Below, piece after piece: positions 5,698 to 10,619 of a stretch of DNA of 10,619 nt (position 1 is its first letter; each line of letters starts with the position of its first letter). The notes under the pieces are model-generated. The model was not told the origin of the DNA and ran no database searches. It saw nothing but the letters and a program-made list of their open reading frames with translations. The translations under genes were made by a program, and so were the position numbers. This DNA is from an uncultured Clostridia bacterium (GTDB taxonomy: Bacteria; Bacillota; Clostridia; Oscillospirales; Acutalibacteraceae): positions 1 through 10,619 of the forward strand of contig CAMVYG010000063.1 of NCBI GenBank assembly GCA_947171615.1, given 5' to 3'.

Positions 5698-6801
5698 TTA
5701 CAAAATGACTTCTTTGCCGGTTTCGGCAGATTGATAAATAGCCTCCAAAATCTGTGTGACAACAAAGGCCTGTTCGGGTTTTACGCAGGGTTCCGTATCG
5801 TTCAGAACAGCATTCAGCCATTGCTCAGCTTCCAGAACGCCAGGTGCGGATGCGCCGCCCTCAAAGTAAGCTACCGCTCCGCCGCCGGCAATTTCTTCAT
5901 TCATCAGATGGCCATGACGGCCCCGGTTGTAAATCAACTTGTCCTGCTGATAGCTCATGCCGGAATAGATTTCCGCTCCGGCCCTGGTGCCGCACAGGGT
6001 GGTGCTGGCTTCTCTGGATTCGGAAAGGTTGATTGCCCAGGAAGCCTCCAGATTGATGGCGGTGCCGTTCTTCATTTTGATAAAGCCCATGGCGCTGTCT
6101 TCCACTTCATAGGTTTCCGGATCCCAGGGGCCAAAAAGATTGCCTTCGGTGGCCTGGGGCAAATGCCCCAGTTTGTAGAACACGCTGCCGGAAACGCGGT
6201 CCGGTTCATAATTATCCATCATCCACAGAGTCAGATCCAGCGCATGGGTGCCGATATCGATCAGCGGCCCACCGCCTTGCAAAGCCTTGTTTGGGAACAC
6301 ACCCCAGGTAGGAACGGCACGGCGGCGGACGGCGTGTGCCTTGCCGTAATAAATATCGCCCAGTTCACCGGCTTCACAGGCCTTTTTCAAATTCTGCACT
6401 TCCGGACGGAAGCGGTTTTGATAGCCAATGGTGAATTTCTTGCCGGATTTCTTCCAGGCATCCATCATTTTTTTCGCATCGGCGCTGGTGGCGGCCATAG
6501 GTTTTTCGCATAATACGTGCTTTCCGGCCTCAAAAGCATGTACGGTGATTTCGCAATGGGCTACATTGGGTGTGAGCACGTGAACTATGTCGATAGTTGG
6601 GTCTTCCAACAGCTCTTGATGATCGGTATAGACCGCTGCGCCGGGCGCACCGTATTCCTTACAGGCCTTTTCCGCCCGCTCTCTGATAATGTCGCAAAAT
6701 GCCACAAGCTCACACTTATCGCTGTTTGCCTTCAGGGAGGGAAGATGTTTCTGATTGGCAATGCCTCCGCAGCCAATCAGGCCGATTCTCAGTTTTTTCA
6801 T
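5698..6801 (-). CDS. Gfo/Idh/MocA-family oxidoreductase (operon gene 5)
   Basis: A 367-residue NAD(P)-dependent sugar oxidoreductase. The start at 6801 (MKKLRIGLIGCGG...) is chosen because AAAGG lies 9 bases upstream; the ATG at 6810 directly abuts it and is unlikely. The N-terminal Rossmann domain carries IGLIGCGGIA (6-15). The family motif CEKP is at 98-101 with catalytic K100. The C-terminal sheet domain carries GGGPLIDIGTHALD (176-189), giving the usual Asp182, His186 and Asp189 of the active site. RRRAVPTWGVF (about 159-169) is typical of members acting on glycosides. In C-glycoside pathways such enzymes (DgpA type) oxidise or reduce the sugar C3. This is the best candidate in the window for that step because its active site is canonical. 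It is separated from the preceding gene by 109 bases in which I see no convincing promoter. Confidence 0.9.
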   Translation of the reverse strand: MKKLRIGLIGCGGIANQKHLPSLKANSDKCELVAFCDIIRERAEKACKEYGAPGAAVYTDHQELLEDPTIDIVHVLTPNVAHCEITVHAFEAGKHVLCEKPMAATSADAKKMMDAWKKSGKKFTIGYQNRFRPEVQNLKKACEAGELGDIYYGKAHAVRRRAVPTWGVFPNKALQGGGPLIDIGTHALDLTLWMMDNYEPDRVSGSVFYKLGHLPQATEGNLFGPWDPETYEVEDSAMGFIKMKNGTAINLEASWAINLSESREASTTLCGTRAGAEIYSGMSYQQDKLIYNRGRHGHLMNEEIAGGGAVAYFEGGASAPGVLEAEQWLNAVLNDTEPCVKPEQAFVVTQILEAIYQSAETGKEVIL

Positions 6802-6910
6802 AGGGTTCATCCTTTCAGGATCAATTTCTGCAAATATCGTTTTTCAGCGTTTCGTTTAAAAGGATCAGCCGATCTGTTCAGGAAATTTGTATTGCAAATG
6901 TTGTTGGCTT

Positions 6911-8143
6911 TTAGTTATCCAGAACCCGCTCCTGGCAGGTTACGGAGAAAGAAGTGGCAGCGAGGGGCTTGGGCCGCTGGCATCGTGTGGTCATTTCATA
7001 GACCTTACCCGTTTTGCAGCATTCCTGTATGGCGTCTATCACTTCCACCGCGTGCAGACCGATATCCGCGTGACAGCGGGGACGTCTGCCGTTTAACAGC
7101 GCATAGCACATATCTGCCAGGCCCACTCCGCGGGAGGATTCATAGAAGCCGTGAAGCAGAGGCAGTTCTACAGACTGCTCAGGATTCCATTCTCCCAGCT
7201 GTTGGCTGTCATCATCATTGGGATCACCCCTTCTTGGAGCGGGTTTTCCCAGCAGATTGGGATCCGGCCTGGCGCCGGGGCGAGTGACGATCAGCTTGTC
7301 CGTAAACATATTGGGATCTCCCAGTTGTAAATAGCCCTGGGTGCCGCCCACGTTAAAGGCGTGGCTGGTATAGGTATCGGAAGAAATGTTGAAGGTTCCC
7401 AGCATACCGTTTTCAAACTCCAGTGCCGCCAGCAGGGTGGTAGGGGTGTTTACCTCAAAGGTCTCTCCATATTTGGGGTGCTTGGGGTTTTCAAAAACTC
7501 TTTGTGGGAACAGATTTCCGCCGAATCCTGCTACCCGCTTGATGGAACCGAAAAGATTGATCATTTCATGCAGATAGTATCCGCCCAGATCGAAGGGAAA
7601 GCCTCCTCCGTAATGCAGCGGGAAAAAGAAATGCTTGGGCTTGGTGTCAAAGAAGGGAGATTCCGGATTGTAGTGACGGGAAACCTGGGCGTGTACTGTA
7701 AGTGGCCGGCCGATGATACCATCATCGATATACTTCCGGGCAGACTGTTCCCAGGCTCCCAGAAAGGTATCCGGGGCGGTGGTATACAGCAATCCCTTTT
7801 CCTGCGCCAGATCATACAGCATCTTTGCGTCGGCAAAGGTGGGGGCCATCATTTTTTCACAGTATACATGCTTGCCGTGCTCAAAGGCGGTCTTGGTGAT
7901 CTCTACGTGGGATTCGGGATAGGTCAGGTTTACCACGATCTGTATTTCCGGATCCTCCATCAGCTCTTTTACGCTCATGGCCTTTACGCCGGGATAGTGC
8001 TCCTCCATCCATTTTGCCCGGGATTCTATTTGATCTGCGCAGGCAACCACATCGATAACTTCAAATTTGTTGACCATATTGTCCATGTAGGTTCCCTTGC
8101 AGATTCCTCCGCAGCCTACAACGCCAACTTTTACTTTTTTCAT
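6911..8143 (-). CDS. Gfo/Idh/MocA-family oxidoreductase with divergent active site (operon gene 4)
   Basis: A 410-residue protein starting at 8143 (MKKVKVGVVGCGG...), with AAAGGAGG 7 bases upstream and 26 bases after the alpha-subunit stop, so co-transcribed. The Rossmann glycine motif VGVVGCGGIC is at about 6-15. The second motif reads CEKM (95-98), not CEKP; K97 is kept. In the C-terminal domain the usual DxGxHxxD reads DLGGYYLH (185-192): Asp185 is kept, Tyr189 stands in the His place and His192 in the Asp place. A subgroup of the family has such a DxGxYY variant. It is about 40 residues longer than its downstream neighbour; the extra length includes a charged loop (RRGDPNDDDSQQ) and a positively charged tail. 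It probably acts on the same pathway with a different substrate or direction, for example reducing the released 3-keto sugar or oxidising the glycoside. Confidence 0.9.
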   Translation of the reverse strand: MKKVKVGVVGCGGICKGTYMDNMVNKFEVIDVVACADQIESRAKWMEEHYPGVKAMSVKELMEDPEIQIVVNLTYPESHVEITKTAFEHGKHVYCEKMMAPTFADAKMLYDLAQEKGLLYTTAPDTFLGAWEQSARKYIDDGIIGRPLTVHAQVSRHYNPESPFFDTKPKHFFFPLHYGGGFPFDLGGYYLHEMINLFGSIKRVAGFGGNLFPQRVFENPKHPKYGETFEVNTPTTLLAALEFENGMLGTFNISSDTYTSHAFNVGGTQGYLQLGDPNMFTDKLIVTRPGARPDPNLLGKPAPRRGDPNDDDSQQLGEWNPEQSVELPLLHGFYESSRGVGLADMCYALLNGRRPRCHADIGLHAVEVIDAIQECCKTGKVYEMTTRCQRPKPLAATSFSVTCQERVLDN

Positions 8144-8169
8144 GGTTGTTCCTCCTTTCTACCGTTCCT

Positions 8170-9180
8170 TCAGGCCTCTTCCCAAAGCTTGTCCAGCATG
8201 CGGATATGCCGTTCGATTTCCTCCACCTGGGTGATGCCGGGCAGATGCCGCCCGCCCTCATATTCTGAAGCTACAAAGCCCCGGTAGTTTTCTTCTTTCA
8301 TGATCCTGATAAATCCGGGATAATCGATTCCCTCGCTCACCAGGTTTTCGTCTACATGGAAAAACTTTCCGTGCATGTATTGAGAGTATTTCAGATACCG
8401 ACGGAAGCCGTCATAATCAGGAGATGTACGGAAATAATCAGACCCCATTTTTCCGTGGCGGTCTGTGTACAGTTTCTTTTGGGCCACATAGATGTCTACC
8501 TCGTCGCCGCCTTCGTCCAGAATCTGTTGGTTCAGCTGCTCTACAGGAATTTCAGTGGTTTCATACAGACGGCGGATTTTATGAAGCAGTTCCTTGTGAC
8601 ACAGCTCATCGGGCAGTGGATTCAGCACGGTGGCAGGCGCGCCGGAAAGGAAGGAGGAGAAGTCCATCACAAATCCAAGGTGGGGAGACTGTGTTCTTTC
8701 ATAGAGTCTTTCAAATTCTCTGAATACAGGAGATTCCGGGGTGTGGGGACCGTGGAGCTCTACCGCCAGATGCAGATCAAGGGCCTCTGCATAGGGCAGA
8801 AGCTTTTCCATGGTTCCAGCTAACAGCCCCTCCTGGCTGCGCACAATCCGAAAGCCCATGCGCTTGGCGTATTCCATTTCATTGATGGTCCAGGTCAGTC
8901 TCTCGTCTTCCGTCAGGAAGCGGCCCTTATGTTTCCCATTGTCCACATAAATGCTGTAGCATACGGGGGTCATCTCCAAACGCTGGTACAGATCTACAAA
9001 ACGTTTGATCCATTCTTCGCTGGGGTTGGGGTGGCCGTTTATCATCTGGGGGGATACAATTTCAAAGCCATCCGCGCCAATGGCCTTGACCTGTTTCAAA
9101 ATGTCCTCCAGGGACTGCTGACCCGTCATATATTCCGGGCCAAATCCATACAGGGTCACACTGTGCTTCAGCTTGCTCAT
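8170..9180 (-). CDS. TIM-barrel protein, probable C-glycoside deglycosidase alpha subunit
   Basis: A 336-residue sugar isomerase/epimerase-fold TIM barrel starting at 9180; its ATG overlaps the beta-subunit stop in ATGA. The metal ligands expected for the fold are visible: E141 in AVELHGPH, D173 in GFVMDFSSF, H275 in GKFFHVDEN and E306 in ASEYEGG. H143 and H146 lie beside the first ligand. The start HSVTLYGFG and the segments GADGFEIVSPQ, HPNPSEEW and GRFLTEDER resemble the alpha subunits of C-glycoside deglycosidases (DfgA/DgpC type). Those use a bound divalent metal and a base to deprotonate a 3-oxo-C-glycoside and eliminate the aglycone. An insertion of about 60 residues between D173 and H275 (ILDEGGDEVDIY...) probably makes the subunit contact. 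The pairing with the small partner gene is the main support. A 3-keto-O-glycoside lyase or a plain isomerase is the alternative. Confidence 0.8.
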   Translation of the reverse strand: MSKLKHSVTLYGFGPEYMTGQQSLEDILKQVKAIGADGFEIVSPQMINGHPNPSEEWIKRFVDLYQRLEMTPVCYSIYVDNGKHKGRFLTEDERLTWTINEMEYAKRMGFRIVRSQEGLLAGTMEKLLPYAEALDLHLAVELHGPHTPESPVFREFERLYERTQSPHLGFVMDFSSFLSGAPATVLNPLPDELCHKELLHKIRRLYETTEIPVEQLNQQILDEGGDEVDIYVAQKKLYTDRHGKMGSDYFRTSPDYDGFRRYLKYSQYMHGKFFHVDENLVSEGIDYPGFIRIMKEENYRGFVASEYEGGRHLPGITQVEEIERHIRMLDKLWEEA

Positions 9181-9680
9181 TTTCCCACTACCTCCATTTC
9201 CTCTTCCCCGTGGATGTGCAGGGGATTTAAAAATTCCTGGGCTTCTTCATAGCCATCTGTGCCATTTCCCACCGTGTGGCCGAAATCGTTACGCCGGACA
9301 AAGTCCATTGCGATGCGATGCTTGCCGGCAGGCAGCCCGCCGATTTGATAAACCAGCAGTGAGCACACATCTTCTGCGCCCCAGAACATCTCGCTGTGGC
9401 CGCCGAGATCCCGAATCGGAAGCTTCATGCCCTTCAGCTCCATTACAATGTATTCCTGAGGCACCTCTTTTCCGTCTACTGCGATCCGGATGTCCTCAAA
9501 GGTGGAAAGCCAGATCCCGCGGTAGCTCAGATTGTTCAGCTGAAATGTATAACCGGTGGTTACACCGCAGACGGTGTGGTTTTGCAGGCTTCCGGCCTTG
9601 ATGGGGCCTGCCGGGTTGCCCATGATCATGGGCTGTTCCAGAATTTCGCGGGCTTTTTTCAGCCTTTCTTCCAATGTCAT
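9177..9680 (-). CDS. Probable C-glycoside deglycosidase beta subunit (DUF6379-like)
   Basis: A 167-residue protein without signal peptide, starting at 9680, with AAAGGAGAG 7 bases upstream and 27 bases after the stop of the preceding isomerase gene. The core LSYRGIWLSTFEDIRIAVDG (51-70), a region with MELKGMKLPIRDL (80-92) and GGLPAGKHRIAMDF (114-127) read as a small beta-sandwich. They match my memory of DUF6379, the beta subunit of C-glycoside deglycosidases (DfgB/DgpB). In those heterodimers the beta subunit packs on the TIM barrel and completes the active site. The stop and the alpha start overlap (ATGA), which implies translational coupling and 1:1 synthesis. An N-terminal arm of about 26 residues (residues 1-16 look helical) precedes the core, and a C-terminal tail of about 30 follows. 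Both seem longer than usual, though I cannot align them here. Confidence 0.78.
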   Translation of the reverse strand: MTLEERLKKAREILEQPMIMGNPAGPIKAGSLQNHTVCGVTTGYTFQLNNLSYRGIWLSTFEDIRIAVDGKEVPQEYIVMELKGMKLPIRDLGGHSEMFWGAEDVCSLLVYQIGGLPAGKHRIAMDFVRRNDFGHTVGNGTDGYEEAQEFLNPLHIHGEEEMEVVGK

Positions 9681-9707
9681 TATTTTTCTCTCCTTTGCTT
9701 GCTGTTG

Positions 9708-10520
9708 TTATGCCTGTTCAAACCGTTCTATTGCCATGCGGCTGCGGCAGATCCCGGTGATGGCATCCGGTTTTTGAGTATCGTCTTCTACAATGGCATA
9801 CTCATGCCCCAGCTTCTTTGCCAGCTCATAATAGAATTTGCAGTCCAGCTGCCCCTGGTCCAGCGGGCAGGATTCATTGTGATCGTTGCCTTTCAAATGC
9901 AACCATAAAATGCGATCCTTGCGGCTGTTGATAAATTCGGTCAGCTGATCCGGCGTCAGCGCTCCCTGTTTTGTAGCCCAGCAGATGTCGATCTCCAGCA
10001 TGACGTCCGTTTCATTTAAGAGGCGCTCCCGCAGCATTTCACCTGCAATGACCATATGTTCAAAATTGTGAGTGTGATAGTAAAGATCCAGCCCGGCCTT
10101 CCGCAGTTGAGCGGCGTATTTGTTCACGTTTTCGATTACCGCATCCAACTCTTCCTTTGTTTCCGGGTAGTGGGCCATCCGTTCCCGGATCACCGCCATA
10201 TCCGTGCCTTCCGGAAAATAGGGCATAGGGCGGGAAATGCCGATCCAGTGTACGCCAAGACGCTTGTGGTAATCGATCACCTGATCCATACTGTCCTCCA
10301 GGCGTCCGTACTGTACATGGGCTCCGTTTACCTCCAGCTCCAGCCTGTTCAGCAGTGTGCGGAATTCTTCAGCGCCCACGCCTTCATAATCTTTGCCATT
10401 GAATCCGGCCAACTCGACCGCATCGTAGCCTAAAGTCTTGATCACTTCAAGTTTGCTCTGAAAGGACAGGGGAGACCGTGCCAAATTGTAAAGCTGTGAA
10501 CCTGTTTTCATAAAAATCAT
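9708..10520 (-). CDS. TIM-barrel sugar (phosphate) isomerase/epimerase (operon gene 1)
   Basis: A 270-residue member of the xylose-isomerase-like TIM-barrel family. The start at 10520 has AAGGA 4 bases upstream; an in-frame ATG at 10511 (MKTGSQLYNL) is a possible alternative. The barrel begins TGSQLYNLA and LEVIKTLGYDAVELAGF (residues 6-40). Metal-binding residues are E154 in YYHTHNFEH, D178 in MLEIDICW, H208 in ILWLHLKG and E245 in AIVEDD, the usual Glu-Asp-His-Glu set. Such enzymes interconvert keto and aldo sugars or epimerise them through an enediolate, and some cleave 3-keto-glycosides. In this operon it may process the released keto sugar or be a second lyase. It is the first gene visible in the operon and lies directly after the palindromic leader. 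It is cytoplasmic. Confidence 0.85.
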   Translation of the reverse strand: MIFMKTGSQLYNLARSPLSFQSKLEVIKTLGYDAVELAGFNGKDYEGVGAEEFRTLLNRLELEVNGAHVQYGRLEDSMDQVIDYHKRLGVHWIGISRPMPYFPEGTDMAVIRERMAHYPETKEELDAVIENVNKYAAQLRKAGLDLYYHTHNFEHMVIAGEMLRERLLNETDVMLEIDICWATKQGALTPDQLTEFINSRKDRILWLHLKGNDHNESCPLDQGQLDCKFYYELAKKLGHEYAIVEDDTQKPDAITGICRSRMAIERFEQA

Positions 10521-10539
10521 CCAGTCCTTTTTGCGGAAT

Positions 10540-10594
10540 TTGTGCCGGTCGGCACAGACGATTGCCGCTTTGCTTGTCGCGGCAATGGCACAAT
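10540..10594 (-). promoter_or_regulatory. Palindromic leader or operator region of the sugar operon
   Basis: Two perfect palindromes stand side by side: TGTGCCG-GT-CGGCACA (10541-10556) and ATTGCCGC (10561-10568) with GCGGCAAT (10579-10586) around 10 bases. A further GGCACAA (10588-10594) can pair with TTGTGCC (10540-10546) and enclose the second hairpin, so two foldings exclude each other. The region ends 20 bases before the isomerase ATG. I see no convincing promoter boxes; the promoter may lie beyond the window. It could be an operator cluster or an RNA switch. Confidence 0.5.
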
Positions 10595-10619
10595 AACGGT
10601 GTGTGAAAATGTAGTTTTC

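Noticed and set aside
5647..6513. 288-codon open frame on the plus strand
   Set aside because: It is antisense to the Gfo/Idh/MocA gene, lacks domain-like sequence, and reflects codon bias of the real gene.
6802..6910. Possible internal promoter before the last operon gene
   Set aside because: No pair of boxes with acceptable spacing; only weak AT-rich matches such as GATATT.
8144..8169. Possible regulatory site between the alpha subunit and the oxidoreductase
   Set aside because: The 26 bases contain only a strong ribosome binding site.
7361..8287. 308-codon open frame on the plus strand
   Set aside because: It is antisense to the second oxidoreductase, with no ribosome binding site or recognisable family.

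Overview
This window looks like a chromosomal segment of a gut-type Firmicute, probably a clostridial Oscillospiraceae or Lachnospiraceae relative. The grounds are strong AGGAGG-type ribosome binding sites, TTG and GTG starts on regulators, intermediate GC, rho-independent terminators, and protein families typical of plant-glycoside-degrading gut clostridia. Taxonomy is inferred from these traits only.

Left part (1-2560): a minus-strand class I SAM methyltransferase runs off the left edge. Behind it is a minus-strand MerR-family regulator with a GyrI-like (BmrR-type) effector domain. Divergent from the regulator is a plus-strand DUF4097-type lipoprotein gene. The merR/lipoprotein intergenic region holds a textbook MerR-activated promoter: TTGACT and TATACT separated by 19 bp, with a 15-bp dyad in the spacer. 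It overlaps the merR promoter face to face.

Middle part (2560-5590): a minus-strand TetR regulator is divergent from a plus-strand GH42 beta-galactosidase gene. Recognisable promoters exist for both. The GH42 mRNA leader has a perfect 10-bp hairpin exactly between a good Shine-Dalgarno and the first in-frame ATG, suggesting a hairpin-bridged ribosome binding site. A very strong symmetric terminator separates this unit from the convergent operon.

Right part (5590-10619): a minus-strand run of five genes: TIM-barrel sugar isomerase/epimerase, small beta-sandwich subunit, TIM-barrel alpha subunit, Gfo/Idh/MocA oxidoreductase 2, Gfo/Idh/MocA oxidoreductase 1. The small-subunit and TIM-barrel pair, joined by an ATGA overlap, resembles the C-glycoside deglycosidase beta/alpha subunits (DgpB/DgpC, DfgB/DfgA type). 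Those enzymes break the C-C bond of 3-oxo-C-glycosides. The Gfo/Idh/MocA enzymes are the expected NAD-dependent 3-oxidation/reduction partners. The likely role is cleavage of plant C-glycosides, or other 3-keto-glycosides, in which a sugar is oxidised at C3, eliminated from its aglycone, then isomerised or reduced. No transporter or dedicated regulator of the operon lies inside the window. The operon leader at the right edge holds nested palindromes.

There is no gene-free stretch longer than 300 bases, and no RNA gene, CRISPR array or insertion sequence was seen.
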